64,000 nt of DNA from Gymnogyps californianus (lineage: Eukaryota; Chordata; Aves; Accipitriformes; Cathartidae): contig NC_059474.1 of NCBI RefSeq assembly GCF_018139145.2, forward strand, positions 37,838,344 to 37,902,343, given 5' to 3'. Below the pieces are notes generated by a model that saw only the letters and a program-made list of their open reading frames with translations, searched no databases and had not been told where the DNA came from. Shown here one piece after another: positions 40,241-54,067 of the stretch. Each line of letters begins with the position of its first letter. Position 1 is the first letter of the stretch. Both the position numbers and the translations under genes were made by a program.

Positions 40241-40335
40241 CGGATATAGCCTTCTGCGTAGGTAATGAACTGCTGATCGTTACTTTGTAAGCGGAGTTCT
40301 CCAAGCAGTGCCGAATCCACCTGGAGTACTTTTTG
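40241..40335 (-). other. Candidate coding exon (unidentified)
   Basis: On the minus strand the acceptor AACCTTCTCCTGCAG is excellent, and the donor CG|GTTAGG is mediocre (bases 40235-40240). The 95-base segment is open in phase 0, containing KVLQVDSALLGELRLQSNDQ and then QFITYAEGYIR. It is also open in phase 1, containing KKYSRWIRHCLENFAYKVTI. The phase-0 reading leaves CG, which the next candidate's first base completes to CGT. Several CpG codons are retained in an otherwise CpG-poor region. The family is not recognised. Confidence 0.25.
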
Positions 40336-40461
40336 CTGCAGGAGAAGGTTGTTTATTGTTATTTCACATGAGAAGTCATCAAAAGTCTTTAAAAATCCAC
40401 ACTGATCAAAAGGATCCAACATGGGAGGAAGTTAGGTTGGACTGGTGTCGTCTCCCTTCCT

Positions 40462-40476
40462 CCCCCCCCCAAAAAA
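40462..40476 (+). repeat. C9 then A6 homopolymer pair
   Basis: Nine C followed by six A, then more C-rich CCAAA-type sequence. Likely slippage-prone. Confidence 0.85.
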
Positions 40477-41626
40477 CCCCACCCAAACCTTCAAACCTAA
40501 TTTGTATTTTAGGCATACTCATCATCTTGACGTGTGTTTCTAGAAACAGAATAAACTGACTTGTCTATGTTAGTTTTTAGTCTTTTGGTACCTCATCTTC
40601 CACCAGTTCTCAAAGACCACTCATTACAGCTCTGAAATATTCATGACGGAGGAAAAAAAAAAACAAAAACAAACAACCAAAAACCAAACATGGTTTCTAT
40701 TTTCTCATCGGGAGGAGAGGGGGAGGTAGAAAGTTACAGCTTAACATCAATTAACTTCAGTTTCCAGAGAAATATAGAAGTAAATAGTGCAGGATGGATA
40801 AATGACTGAGCTGCCATCTGCTTCTGTTCTCAGCAGCTCTTTGGAAACACAGCTACCTCAGTGAAGTGTTTGCCAAATACTAGAATAAAGAGGGCAGTAC
40901 GTAACCTGAGGGGAGCAAGACAACGAAGTAAAGCTTTGATATCCACTCATCTGTAGGAGTTACCTACATTAATCACCTTTCTAATCCCAAACCACAGAAT
41001 CTCTTCAGATAACATAAGCGCCATGTGCGTTCTGGATCTGCATCTTCCTGTTTGATGCTCCTACACCTGCTGGTATGCCGAACTATTCAAACAGAATATT
41101 TATTTGTCCAGAAACACTCCTACTACCCAGTAAAATAACATCAGCCTGCATGGAGAAACTTTTACACCTTTGGTCTGTTTCAATCTCCTTAAAATGCAAC
41201 TAATCAGATTACAAACAGTCTTTGTAACAGATTAATTATAGACCAGAGAAGTGTAAACTCTTTCTTTTTGCAGAAGTATTTTTCATCTACTTCTATGATA
41301 CACATTACTAGCCAATTTACTACATAGACCATCCAGAGATGTCAATGCAAAAATCTATTATTCAAGGTACAAATTCCACTCAACTGGCCACTGCCTTAAG
41401 AATCGACAGATAAGAAAACTGGCAATTTCTTGCAAATGGCAATTGCCCAGGGAGCAACCTGAATCACTGTTGTAACTTTAAGCACTTCACAGTTAGGCAT
41501 ATTGGCTAGTATTTCTTACCGGTTTCTGCCCCCCCCGAGGTATGACACCAAGAAATCCTAACACTTTAGAAGGTATGAAACATTGCTGAATCAGCAGCAT
41601 CATAGTGCAACAAACATGGACAGGCA

Positions 41627-41663
41627 CCCCCCCCCCCCCAAAAAAATTAAAAAAAAAAAAAAA
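41627..41663 (+). repeat. C13 then A-rich homopolymer tract
   Basis: Thirteen C, seven A, two T and fifteen A in direct succession. This is the longest composite homopolymer in the window. Confidence 0.92.
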
Positions 41664-44508
41664 TCAAACTTGAATTTTTTTCCAAGGTTCTATTAAAAAA
41701 AACCCTAAAAATTCATCCAGAGGCATACCAAGTTAAAAAAAAAGTAAAAAGCAGACAAGAGCTAGAAAAAAATGTTAGCACATACAAGCACAGACAGCAG
41801 AAATATGGCAGAACAAGCTTGATTTCTTTTGCCTGTTTTTAAGTGGTCATATACATCAGAGCCTCCACACGTCTCGCTCAGAGCTCCTCTTCATTTCACA
41901 CCAGTTCTCAGATTCCAGCAAAATGCAACTCTTCTGTGTTTTGTGTTTGTTTTGGTATAAAAATATATGAATATTGTACTTTAAGCAAGCCAAACATGCA
42001 GATGACTTTTGTAATTTACATCAACTTAATGATCCAGTTTATCTCGAATTTCGATGACCATAAGAATTTCAGTTTCTGAATACTGCTTGTTCACTATTTG
42101 TGAGGGAGTAGTACTGGACACTCTCTCAAATTTTTCTAAGTAAACTATACAGAAGAATACTATTAAAATGTCTAGTTCAGAAACAATGACAGAATTTCTA
42201 GACAGGAAAAAAATGTTACATTTTATTTTTTGATCAAAAAATTCTAATACAAGAATTACCTTTCACTTCCAATTACTCTCTCCTGAAAAGAATTAAAATG
42301 AAAAAAGTGCCTCTGTCGGACAGTTTAGTCATTGATGATTTAGTAACACATTTACAATGTATACGATGCCTGAAAGTAAAATACACAGAGAAAATAAATC
42401 CATCCAAATAATCCGACGACATAATACTAACTTGCTATTCAAAAAATCCACCAAATGAGTGGCTATCTCAAAGCCTTTCAGTTTAGTTGCAGTTAACACT
42501 ACAGGAATATAGTTGTCTTGGACTGTGCCCACCAAAGCTTCTAAAAATATGCTTGAAATTATCCTTTTATCCAAAGTTTTCAAGATAAAACTTCTTAGAA
42601 TGAAGCGAGTGCCACTAGTTTTCTTCAGCTATTCCTAATTTTTAGAATAGAGGTAGAGATATTGTGCAGTAATGGAATATGAAGATGAAATGGCTAACTA
42701 CGGTGAAATCTGCATCAGAGGGGAATGAGACAAATGGGCAGAATGACTGTCAAATCACCACCTATAGGCAACTGTCCAGGAGTAGAGACGGATTCCAGGA
42801 AAACCTCTGCCACAATCATGAGAAAACCTCAACTGATCAGCACCTACCATTTTTTTCCTACCTTCGACTATTGCAGCTTACTCTAGAAGATCAAGATTTT
42901 GGGCTTGTTTTGTAAAACTGGCAGATCATGATATCCTGGATGAAATCCAAAAAATGACACTCTTTTCAAGCTCTGAGAGTACCCACCTTGAGCACCTTCC
43001 CCAACATAATTTCAAATACGCTGAAATGTTTATTTCAGTATAGAGGTTGGCCCCAACTAAAAGCCTGATCACCTCAGAAGGTGGATTTCTTTCTGAATAT
43101 AACACAGAGAACACAATGTGCAAAGTTTCACACGTGACAGAGCTGCGTGGAACAGCCTCTGTAAAATAGATGTCATTGCTAAGTGTTAGTGAGGACAATT
43201 ATTAACCACCTATTTGCACATCTCACCTTTTACCTTCTACAGTAACTAAAAGAGATTAAGGAAGTTGGGGTTCAAGAATTGGAAGACGAAAGCATTAGTC
43301 CTTAAAGAAAAAAAACTATTTCTCAGGGCATGTCAACCCTGGAAAAGCTAAATGCTGAGAGGTCAGCTTTAGGTCAAGATACATCTTCTTCTCTACATTG
43401 CAACACAGCAGAAACAAAGATCCTGGGCTCTTGTTCAAGAGACAGCTAGGGCTATCAAAGAGACATCTGCAGACCTCTTAACAAAGAAACTGATCTAAAT
43501 CAAACACTCCTGGATGCAAATGGAGTGTTAGGTCAGATGACTTAAGGAAAAGTTCTAAATTTATCATGGAAAGATAGCAGCAGCTTAATTAAGGCTGTTA
43601 CCAGCTTCCACTATGAATATCTGCTATCAGCTCTCACCTCAGACTTGATTTAGCAACTTATACCATTAAAGACAGAGTTCAATACTTGTAGGAAAGTTAT
43701 GTACAAATACATGTTTGTCAGGTTCCAATTTTCATCTCTTTTACCGTGAATTACTTGTTTTTTTCAAGTAGATATGCACTAAAAAATTATTTTAATTAAA
43801 GCACACTGCTTTTGATAGTTTGACTAATTGGTCCTTCTAGTGACCTAAAAAGGGACATTTAGTTCACGAAGGCATTCACTAATAGCTACACAAGTTTGTT
43901 TTATTAATTTAGCTCCAACGATTTCAATACCAAGAACGAAGCATTGCATTCGTGAATATCTTGCCTTTTATGAAGTTACTAGTGGTCACGAAGATTACTA
44001 CTATGATCTTTCTCTACTAACAGTTATTGAAGATCTTCCTTTGTTCTGCAGATAACTGAGGTTTGTGTGTGAACAATATTCTAGCCTGAACATTGCAATG
44101 TACGGATAATTGTTAACCTGCTTCCTTTAGTTGAGGTTAATTTTATCCTTCTTGAAGTCGGCCTTTTTTCCACCTTTTCTGCTCCATCTTCCTTGCCAAG
44201 AAATCCAGATGTTTTCAAAAACAGATTACAGCTTAATACAAATTTACACAATTCTTAAAAGTGTTCACAATATCTGACTACAAAAAAGGCAGCTTGAAAA
44301 TGATTTTCTTCTTCTTCTTCTATAGTATTTTTGCGTCCACTTCGTGAAATACATGAACTTAGCCTCTGAAGAACCAGTAGGCTGCACAAGACAACAAAAA
44401 AGAGAAGTACTAAAAACCATTAAGAAATTATCATTACTTGGAAACTAGACATGATACCCCAAGGTGACACTGAAAGTAAAAAGTCAATGGCGGATGCGGC
44501 CTGTTCTA
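41664..44508. other. AT-rich unique sequence, no gene seen
   Basis: No recognised repeat. Two very short minus-strand segments have good acceptors (before about 42281 and 43021), but they are only 23-34 bases long and cannot be distinguished from chance. Confidence 0.45.
44307..44321 (+). repeat. (CTT)n trinucleotide tract
   Basis: Five CTT-type units. Short and without a coding context. Confidence 0.8.
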
Positions 44509-44715
44509 TCATAGTCCTGTTGTCAGCAGATTCTCTCTATGACCAAAGAAAGATACGAAGGTGATGTATTGTTGCAAATAGGGAGCTGTAGCTAAAAAAT
44601 ACTTTTCATGTTCCTTACAAAAAGCAAGCCCCAATCCTTCAAGTTCATCTATGAAAGCCAGCAATGCTTTAGGCGAGTATACAGGTTCTTCTTGCACTGA
44701 AAAATTAACATGCAC
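44509..44715 (-). other. Open stretch with acceptor, unidentified
   Basis: A minus-strand frame is open for about 75 codons and ends in a stop at 44509. It includes EEPVYSPKALLAFIDELEGL and, further on, YLQQYITFVSFFGHREN. An acceptor-like TTAATTTTTCAG lies just after its first codons. The overlapping frame upstream (to 44831) also reads like protein, so neither is compelling. I recognise no family. Confidence 0.15.
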
Positions 44716-47700
44716 GAGGTCACACTGTAGTCATGCGTTTCTTGCAATGTTTTTGCTGATATTCTTTCAACAATTTTAAAGCTTCCAAAAGAATATGGGT
44801 GTTCATCTGCAAATGTCATTAGCTTTATCAACTGCCATCATTGTTTTTATAATGTAGTAGTTAAAAATAGACAAAACGAGCATGGCAGAAGCCACAAGGA
44901 GGAAAAGAAGAGCTTTTAGAACAAAACCAAACCAAAATACTTTTTAAGAAGCAGCTAGAGCTACCAAGTGAAGATTGAATACTTGCTCATCACATCATTT
45001 ATAGATTCCTAAAGGAAACAATTTGCCACTGTCCAACAACACTGAGCAGTCGATGATATCTATATTTAGGCTAACACTTTCAACTATAAAAGATGGTGGC
45101 TTTTTTTTTTTCCCTGAAATGTTCTAACAAATTCATTTTTTGAGGAAGGTTATTACTACTCAATAGGGAGAAAGTAGTAACGTGCCTTTGCCAAGTGAAA
45201 TTATCACCATATTTGTCAAAGTTAGAAACTTCCCAAAACGTTCCTCTTCTGTCATCTGCCACAGCAGAAAAATTAGTGAGCCAATGAAGATACTAGCTTA
45301 ATGTGGTCTTGCCAACAGAAGGCAGGACCCACACTGATTTCAAGGGAAACAACCATTTACGTACACGAAATCTTGAGAGACGACAACCCCCTGCACGGCA
45401 AGAACAAGATAGCTGTCCTTGCTATTCATGGTAACTTTCACATCTAGCTCCTGATACCTATAAATCAGCTTTATGTAGAAAGCCTCACAAAACAGCCTAC
45501 ATCTCAGACCCAGAGGATCCTATACCATGGAATAACTGCCGCCTCCTGTTAGTGCCTAATATATCTAGCCCTGCATTCAAGATATCCTTTAAAGCTTCGC
45601 TGTGATGCCTCATTGTAATTACAGCTGTACAAAACAGTACCTATTTATATTCCCTGCTCCCCGTGCCACCCCACGTCAGAAACAAAGCAAAAACCTAGGC
45701 CTTAACATATGCAAAACTACACAGTAAGACAAGTGCTGTAGGTTGTAGCCACACACGGAGAAGTTAGAAAGGCCAAAGATTCCTAGGCAGTCCTGTCGCC
45801 TTGAGCCTAAGTACTATCATGCATCTGCACTTATATGTACACAATGTTTTTTAAAAAAAAAAGTAACAGAGAAATTCTCAGGAACATAAAACTTTTACTA
45901 TAGTTCCCCACCCAGCTTGGGAAAACTACATGTGAGGTTTTATGCTGTGCTGCTTTTTGCAGCCAAAATGAAAATGGATTCAAATCACTTTGCTCTGTCC
46001 TGATCTCACTCTGTTTTGAGGGTTGGAGTGGAGATCTTACAAACCAGTACCTGGAAGTTACAGAATCACAGAGAATTTTTACATCTCTGCCTGAAGACAC
46101 GTATTTTTTTCTACTTTATTTTAAGTTTTAGATAAGTCAGAATATAGGTGAAAACTGGCAATAAATTATTGGAGCATTTAAGAACTTTTCTAAGAACACA
46201 TAAATAAAAATACACATCCTGAAGAGCCTGAACGACCTGGAAAAAAAATCTCTTCAATGCTTTAAAATCTCTCCAAAGTCTTTGGCTTTTCCATGTAAAC
46301 AAGGGAAAACAAAGGAATTAGAACACATATTCTATGGAACATTTCATTAAAGTCCAAAATCATGTATTTCTTAATTTTTGTGCTCTGGCACCTTTTTTCA
46401 TTCTCAGCAACTACAGCAGGTTAGTAAATATCAGCAAGATATTTAACCAGGCTAAGAGACACCCTGATTGAAGTTTTGAGAACTGCAAACACGTTCCATT
46501 TTGTATTAAAAATATTTACTTCCATCATTGTCTTATGAAATTTGTAATAAATAAATTATAAATAAAAAACTCCAAAATTTTTAAAATACAGAAGATTTTC
46601 ATTATGTATTGCAAAGAATTTTTTTTAAAATAAAAATATTTGATTTAATTTTCAGTCTGTTTAATGAATCCCATCGGTTATTCATACATTCTTTATCATT
46701 CCGTTTGGCTACCAATCAAAGTTCTGCTCGAGAACAACAAGGGCAAAAAGCAAGCAGGATCAGGAGTACGGTATGATTTCCTTACACTAACAACTATCAT
46801 AAATTATTTACTGAACTTCAAAGCTTTGAAACTGATGATAAATATGGTGGGAAAGATAAGATGTGTTTGTTTACTATCAATTATTTATTACATATGTTTT
46901 ACAGTACAAGATATGCACAAAATAACAAAAATGTATTATGTTCATTTCATTAAAGTTTATGGTTCTTTCTGTCCATTCAGAGATGATGAATGGACTATTT
47001 GGTAACTTTTCAATAATAAGAGATGCAAAAAACTTGACATCTTGAGGAAAAAAAAAAAGAGGATTACATCCATACTTTGCAGTAAGAAACTTACATCTGT
47101 ATATGCAAAACATTACTCAAGACTAGACAAAATGAAGTCTTGAATAAAAATAAACTACTTACATAAGCCAACTCAAGTAATAAAACATTTAGAGCCTAGA
47201 AAAAGAGTGATAGCTGAACCAAATTCATATCTAAACCAGTCAGATCAAAGAATTAACATGTCAGTCCTTCTAACCAAAGCAAGATATCAAACCAGTCGAG
47301 CAGTTACAGATCCAAATTTTCTTCTGATTAAAAGTAAGTCTGGGATGCATGATTGTATGCCAGATAGCTATTGTTTTTAATGTGCCTTAGGTCAAACGTG
47401 GTAAACTTCACAGTTCTAACCAGTGCTGTTTGTAATAGATTGGATGAAACACGTTTACAAAAGAATCAATAAATGTAAAGACTGGAAAGAATTAGAGAGG
47501 CTTGCAGGCTTGTACCTATTGTCTGGGGGAATTAGATGTCAGTTTGAGTATTATAACTCCAACAAAGGTTTCCTAGCTTTAATTTACTAGAACACATAAT
47601 GGGTGATGTAGAAGCTGGGAAACACTAGTCAGTCTGAATACATTACTTAACAAACAGTTTAATGAATGTTACAAACATTATTATAGTCCTAGCACACTTT

Positions 47701-50611
47701 CTCTGCTCATTCATTTTTACTTTGCGATCTTATCATGAAAGGACATTTGTGAGGCTGTTCCACTTTAAGTCTCAGAAGCAAGAAACACTACAACATGTTC
47801 AAAACATGGATCTAAGTAAATTGCAATAAACAGCAATGCTAAAAGCTACATAAATAACTAGTAATACACTGCTTTTCAGTCTGTCTCACACAGACAGCAT
47901 ATATATTTGCATAGCTTATGTACTTTTACAGGTTAGCTATACTACATTCTAAATACATATCTTAAGAAAATCTTCCATTTGTAAACTAAAGTATAAAAAC
48001 AAATGTATAAAAGGAGACGAGTAAATAAATGTAGGCCACAGTGGAAAGGAAAAAAAAAGCCACCAGCACATTCTTTAAAACTGAAAAAACTGCTGGTATC
48101 AGAAAATATAGCCCAAGTCCAGTTCACACGTTAGAAGTAGTAATAACTTCTTTCCTTAGGATGTTTAATTCTTCAAGTAGTTCTTGTGAAACAGAACATC
48201 CATACCCTTTCCTAATTAAATATTTCACAGTCATCTGATTTTTAGTCCTCAGTTCAATCTGACTAATTCAAATGCACAACCTAAATCAAAAAGGCACAAC
48301 TTCTGCATTCCAATAAAATAATTAAGACATAAGATGTTGTTTTACACCATGCTGAACTTTAAGGTTTACCTTTGATTATCACAATATATTGCCTCACATT
48401 ATCTGATTTATAAAGTAGAAAATGAGGAAACGGTGATGAACAAACTATCTATAAGCTTTTCCAGATAAACCATATGGTCTAGCGTTCCAACAGATAAAAT
48501 GAAATTTTAAACACACAATAGGGTTGTTTAATGCTGTATTCCACTGGGTAAAATTGGATACAGAAGGTTGGATTTCTCCATCCCAGGTTCCCTCTTCAAA
48601 CCACAAACTGTTCATGTGCAGCTGATAAGTACAGTATCTCTGAAACTCCCTTTATAACCCAGTGCATACATTGAAACAATCACTGGAGTGCATTTTTTCC
48701 CAAGGAAATGTGTAAAGAACCCAATTTCTGAAGACAGAAATGTATTCTATCATAGGGTTTTGAATAACAAGTTATTGAGTTCTTGCTCTACCGTGATGGG
48801 AAAGCCTCGCTTGGGACTTTTTGGTTTATATGACAAGAAGTTGCTATGACCATAAAGAAAAAGGTATACATGTATCTGCATTACAAAGAATGTCCTTGTT
48901 ACCGAGAGAGAAAGACTTTGTCACTATTACTACTCCCAGACAAAAGTAAACATAACCTATGTTCATTTTTATGTATTAATGCTTGCATGCTCAGATACAA
49001 GGATGTTGGTATGGTTTGTTGCACCATACTGTTGTATGATATTAGTTTTGTTTTCTCTCCTGTCAGCAACAACCTGTGTGGCTAACACACTCGCATGTGC
49101 TTTAACTAGTATGAAGTATTGCTAGTCGTTACACTAAATCTACAGCAACAAATATGCATATTTGACATTCTGCTTTCTCCTCATTTAAATCTACTTTAAC
49201 AACTTGAGAGCCTTGTCACTTGGACAGCCAAGGTCATGATTTTTGAAGAAGGTTCACTGCAGGCAAATCCCAAAGGGCTATATGAGTCTCTTTGTCTGGT
49301 CACATCAAAAGGAAGTTTTAAAAAGGGTTAATCATCGCTTTAAAGTAAAAAGGAAGTGCACTGCACAACAGAAGCTGCTGTTTATGCTCCTTTGGGCTGT
49401 TCATTGTGGAAATCTGGTTGACAGAAATTGGGATGAAAAGCTTAGAAACAGCTATTCCTAGAAATAGCTGCCTCAAAGAGGACACCCGATTAACCTTTTG
49501 GTATATCATTAGCCCAGTAAATTGTAGCATTCCACAGTGCAGAAACATACTATGCAGTTCTTTCTCTGAAAAGAAATCTTACTCAAATTTATATTCCAGC
49601 ATATTCCTTATATTTGTGTTATTGTAGAAATTAAGTATTTTAGATGTTTAAAAAAAAAAAAATATCAATAGTTCATTCTGCTGGTAGCCCCCCCCCACAA
49701 ACTGCGAGTTACTACAACGCTTACACAACTGACGAGTTCCCAGCTTTTAAACCTGGGGCATTGGGGCTGGGCACTGCAGTATTTTGGAAGCAGGTAAAAT
49801 ACATCTTCAGTCAATAAAGTTTTTTCACTGTGAGAAACTTAGGGGAAATACTTTCCTGGCAAAAAGTACGATTGACCTTGCCTCAGCCAAAAACTATATC
49901 CCCAGCTATACACTCCTTTAAAATCCATTCTCATCGTGGTTAAATAACGGAACAAACAGCTAAAGTATTATTCTTTTACTGGCAGTGAGACAGGGAAGAA
50001 GCATACCTGTTTAAAATGTCTGTTTGCCAACTAGAGGTGGGGGAAGTAGGAAGTTCCGCATTTCAATAGATAAAGGGTAAGATGTATGTAACATCAGTAA
50101 AGGACAAGCACAAATATTATTTGGTTATAGGCATCCACAGAAAAAGGCAAACTTTTTTTATACATGGAAATGCATCCTTCTTAAACACCATTCTTAAGTT
50201 TTCCAGTTTCCTCTCACTTCCCTTCCAATACAATACCAAACAGGACACTTAAAGACAGCTTACCTCTAAAGTTAAAGAAATAGTTGCCTGATTGGTGCCA
50301 ACGTCTCAAACTTTCTTTCACCTTGCAATAGACTCCTATGGAAAACGGAAAGCCAATTATTGAAGCAGAATCAACTAGGAGAAAAAGCGTGCTCTTTCTC
50401 ACTAACACACAAAACTACAACTAGACTATGTATCTTTTTAAAGTACATAAATGTAAGAAGTGTTCTCCTCCGTGAGGAGAAGCAAGCTGAAGTACAAAGC
50501 AGCTTCTTTGGTTTACGCCCAGGTTCAGAGAGAAGAGGGAAAGGGGCCCGGGGACAGTAACAGAAAGATGCAGAAGTCAGTTCCTACTTGCTAGTTCACC
50601 TGAAACCAGTA
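44716..50611. other. AT-rich unique sequence, no gene seen
   Basis: I see no repeats or convincing exons. A C9 run lies at 49688-49696. The region has many short open frames on both strands, none recognisable. Confidence 0.45.
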
Positions 50612-50805
50612 AGTTTTCACCATAAGGATGGGCAAACACCAGCACAGGTTGCTCTGAGAGGCTGTGGGGTCTCCATCCTGCAGGTGTTCAGGACTCAGCT
50701 GGACGCAGCGCTGAGCAACCCGATCTAACCATGCCTGCTTTGAGCTGAGCAAGGAGCTGAACGAAGCAACCTCTGGGGGCAACCTCCCAACTTAAATATC
50801 TATTC
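50612..50805 (+). mobile_element. CR1 LINE, 3' fragment
   Basis: Plus-strand CR1 3' region. CAGCACAGGTTGCTCTGAGA and GTGGGGTCTCCATCCTGCAG correspond to the ORF2 end. GAGCAACCCGATCTA, a CCTGCTTTGAGC phrase and a remnant of the CTTCCAACC motif before the tail correspond to the 3' UTR. Frame-breaking changes mean no ORF2 protein fragment survives, and the octamer tail is lost. It is an older copy than the one at 4.8 kb. Confidence 0.88.
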
Positions 50806-53310
50806 ACATACAATCACACAATAATTTATAACAGCAATTCTTTTTCCAGTAATTCTCACTGTACTCCTGCCATAGCAAATAGCCTGAAGAGCATGACATC
50901 CTTCAAGATCTATGGAAAATTAATAAGTGATCAGCACATGGCAGAAATCATAAATTTTAGAATTTCTGAGATTAACACTCAGAGAGGAAACAGCCCCCAG
51001 GACACCTGGAATATGCTCTCATCTTGTTGATACAATCACTATTTCTGATTTAATTTCAATACCCGCTCCTCACGCCAACCCTCCACCCCCCCAAAAGAAA
51101 AGACAAGGGGGCTGGTTGACAAACTAATTCTTAATAGGAGGGCAGGCTCCCAGTGTTTGGGAAGCCTTTACATGCTCTTCATAAGAAAGGAGAACCGTTC
51201 CTTAACTCATCTTTGTAAGACACCCATATTCTATTTGTAGGAACACACTTCAGTGAAAGCCCTATGGCAACATACTCAATTTCCCTTGTGAACTTCACAG
51301 CATATTCTTCCATGGTTTATAGTAATTAGAATAATCTAGATACTTGGTAATTTTATTTTTTTTCCGCTCCTATGTTTAATTCCTTACTGGATACAGCCTT
51401 ACATACCACAAAAGGAACAACATAACTTGAATTTTGTCCTGTCACATTTTACAGGAAAGTTCCACGCTAGTATAAAAACAGCTTGATTGCTCTATCTAAT
51501 TATAAATTTTAGGGTATCATTAAATACCACCTCAGTGAATATTTCAATATTTTAGGTACCTCCATGTAAATTCCCTTTTTTCCCCCTTATGAATCTGTAT
51601 GTACCACTTAGTTCTGCTGCAAATTTTTATTCCAAAGTAGATTTTCTATGTACATATCTCTACAGTTAATCTAGACTACAAAGGCAGAGTACAAGGATCA
51701 TGTGGCTAACAGACAATACTTTAAATTTAGCACTAGCATGCCAAATTTTTCTTTCCACAAAACTAAACCTGTCAGTCCAGACCTGTTCACGAAGAAGGAA
51801 ACAACTCAGTGTTCCAGCAACTTCTATTTACCTTTCAAAACTAAAGACTAGGCTTACTAGACTCATCTCCAGTACACGAATCACTAACATAAACTATCTC
51901 GTGATTCACGAACATCACAGCAGGCAAGACATTACTTTCTCCCATTCTAAATTTGCAGTTGATTTTTCCATATTTATGCTGTTCGGATAGACAAGAAATA
52001 CTGCATATTCACCTGCAGATGCCTTCAGAAGCATACCTGACACTCCTTTAGATTAAATACTTAGTGCAAGTACCTGTGTGGGATACTTCATCTGCTACAC
52101 AGAGATCTATAAGAACATACTGCTATTAAGACATTAATAGAGTTTGGCCTATCTGAGATCTCTTTGAACGCTGGTGCCTAAGCCATTTATCATACTACAC
52201 ATGGTACCAGTACAGGTAAACAATAGTATTTGCAACTTAGCAAGACTGAAAAAACAAGCCTACAATTCAAGATGACAAACATGTGGCTGGCATAGGCACT
52301 CTCAGTTATGAGGAACGAAAAGAAAGAAATTTTTTGCTAATGATGCATTAACAAAGCTATTCTGTTTGTTAAATGCCATGCAGCCCACATAACATTACTG
52401 TAATCCTCATCTGAATTGTTGATATCTTTTACATGAGAAGTACCATGCTTCATAAAGGCGTAACTAAAATTTTAGTGCATTTTCTTGAGTAAAATGGCAT
52501 GTTTTATTTTTTTCAATTACACATATTAAAAAGAAGGAAGCAAATTAAGCCAAACTAGCAGGAAAAAAAAAACAAAAACATTTTATCATTGCCTTTAGAA
52601 TGCTCAGGTAGTTTCTGTGCTGCAGACACCACAAATACAAATGCCAGATTTTCTTTAATTCTTTTTCTTCTATGTAAATGTAATTATACTAAAATTATAT
52701 AGCAAAAATGTAATTATATTAAAAGACATTTCAGCTAACAAAGGTGTTAGCTTTTCCCATTTATGTTCCCATTTTACAGCTTTAGCAGCATTTTAAGGAA
52801 TCAATGGGATTATCCTTATTTTACTGTTTTTTAAATCAAAAAATGAGCCCCAAAAATTGCTTGTAACAGTTCCCAGGGTGATCCTCACATCCCAAGAACC
52901 CTTCAGCTAAAGTAGTCCTGTCAGGAGCCTGAAAATAACTTTTTTTAGTGAATATCATCTTTTCTGATTTGCAACTTATCACTGTTTATTCTTCCTCTAC
53001 CAACAAGCACCCAAACCTGGGGTCTTATCCATGAGTCCTACTATATAAATTACTGTGACAAAGACTGAAAGATAAAACCATGTAGTTGATCTACTCACAT
53101 CTACTCACAGCTCCTTATCACACAGCTCTATACAGCTGAAAGACTCTACATATACAAGAGCAGCAGCACAAATCAGTTATTAACCAGGATACCAAGTACA
53201 GGATTTTTCTACCTAAGAATCCCAAAACCCGCTCCTAAACTCGGATACTGGTTACTCTACATTAAAGCTAAGCAACAGAAACAAAGACATTCCTTAGCTC
53301 TCCTGGTCTA

Positions 53311-53347
53311 CATTTTCAGTAATTAATCAACATTTTCAGTAATTGAT
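53311..53347. repeat. 20-bp direct duplication
   Basis: CATTTTCAGTAATTAATCAA is followed directly by a second copy, CATTTTCAGTAATTGAT, with one change. Confidence 0.8.
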
Positions 53348-53378
53348 TTCTGGGATGCCATGTGAGAGCGTGTGTGGC

Positions 53379-53452
53379 GTTTTTTTATTTGCTTGGGGGT
53401 TTTTTGGGGGGGTGGGGTGTTTGTATTTGGTTGGTTTTTGTTTGGTTTTTTT
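53379..53452 (+). repeat. G/T-only low-complexity tract
   Basis: Almost pure G and T, with runs of seven T and seven G and TTTGG-type units. The strand is purine/pyrimidine mixed but lacks C and nearly lacks A. Confidence 0.8.
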
Positions 53453-53781
53453 TAATTAAACAAGTCAAAACCTTTTACTTTACAGGGAAAAATAATTGTT
53501 TAAACATATTTATACTTTTTTTTAATATTATACTATAAATTGTTATAGTTTTTCCATCCCATATTAACATCTTTTAATCTCTTCCACTACTATTTGTAAT
53601 TCTCTTGATCATATGTGGGGAAAAAGAAACTTCAAGAGAAACTTCAGAAAAATATGAAAATCCTCATTTTTCCCTACAAATGCTTATGTTTCATTTTTTA
53701 GGCATGTCAGTGAATATTTCTTTTCCTACCAATATACCTGTTCTCACAATGCATGAAAAGGAGAAAACTCAAAGTACTTAT

Positions 53782-53786
53782 CTAAC
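53782..53786 (+). repeat. Left target-site duplication of the solo LTR
   Basis: CTAAC lies immediately before the LTR's first TG and is repeated exactly after its last CA (54380-54384). A 5-bp duplication is the size made by several endogenous retrovirus integrases, including ERVL-type elements. Confidence 0.9.
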
Positions 53787-54044
53787 TGTGCTGGTTTTGG
53801 CTGGGATAGAGTTAATTTCTTCATAATAGCTAGTATGGGGCTATGTTTTGGATTTGTGCTGAAAACAGTGTTGATAACACAGGGATGTTTTTGTCATTGC
53901 TGAGCAGTGCTTACACAGAGTCAAGGCCTTTGCTGCCTCTCACCCCACCCCACCAGCGAGCAGGCTGGGGGTGCACAAGAAGCTGGGAGGGGACACAGCC
54001 GGGACAGCTGACCCCAACTGACCAAAGGGATATTCCAGACCATA

Positions 54045-54067
54045 TGACGTCATGCTCAGCATATAAA
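54045..54067 (+). promoter_or_regulatory. LTR U3 promoter: CRE plus TATA
   Basis: TGACGTCA (54045-54052) is a perfect palindromic cAMP-response element. Eight bases later comes ATATAAA (54061-54067), a standard TATA box. CREB/ATF factors bind such a site. Whether this copy is active is not shown by the sequence. Transcription would start about 25-35 bases after the TATA and run in the plus direction. Confidence 0.82.

Larger units (their letters stand above)
50806..53781. other. AT-rich unique sequence, no gene seen
   Basis: No gene or transposon recognised. Near its end lie a small direct duplication (53311-53347) and a G/T-rich tract (53379-53452). Confidence 0.45.

Noticed and set aside
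43199..43236. Microexon-like 19-bp segment with good splice signals
   Set aside because: It is too short to test by reading frame, and such combinations are frequent by chance in pyrimidine-rich intronic DNA.
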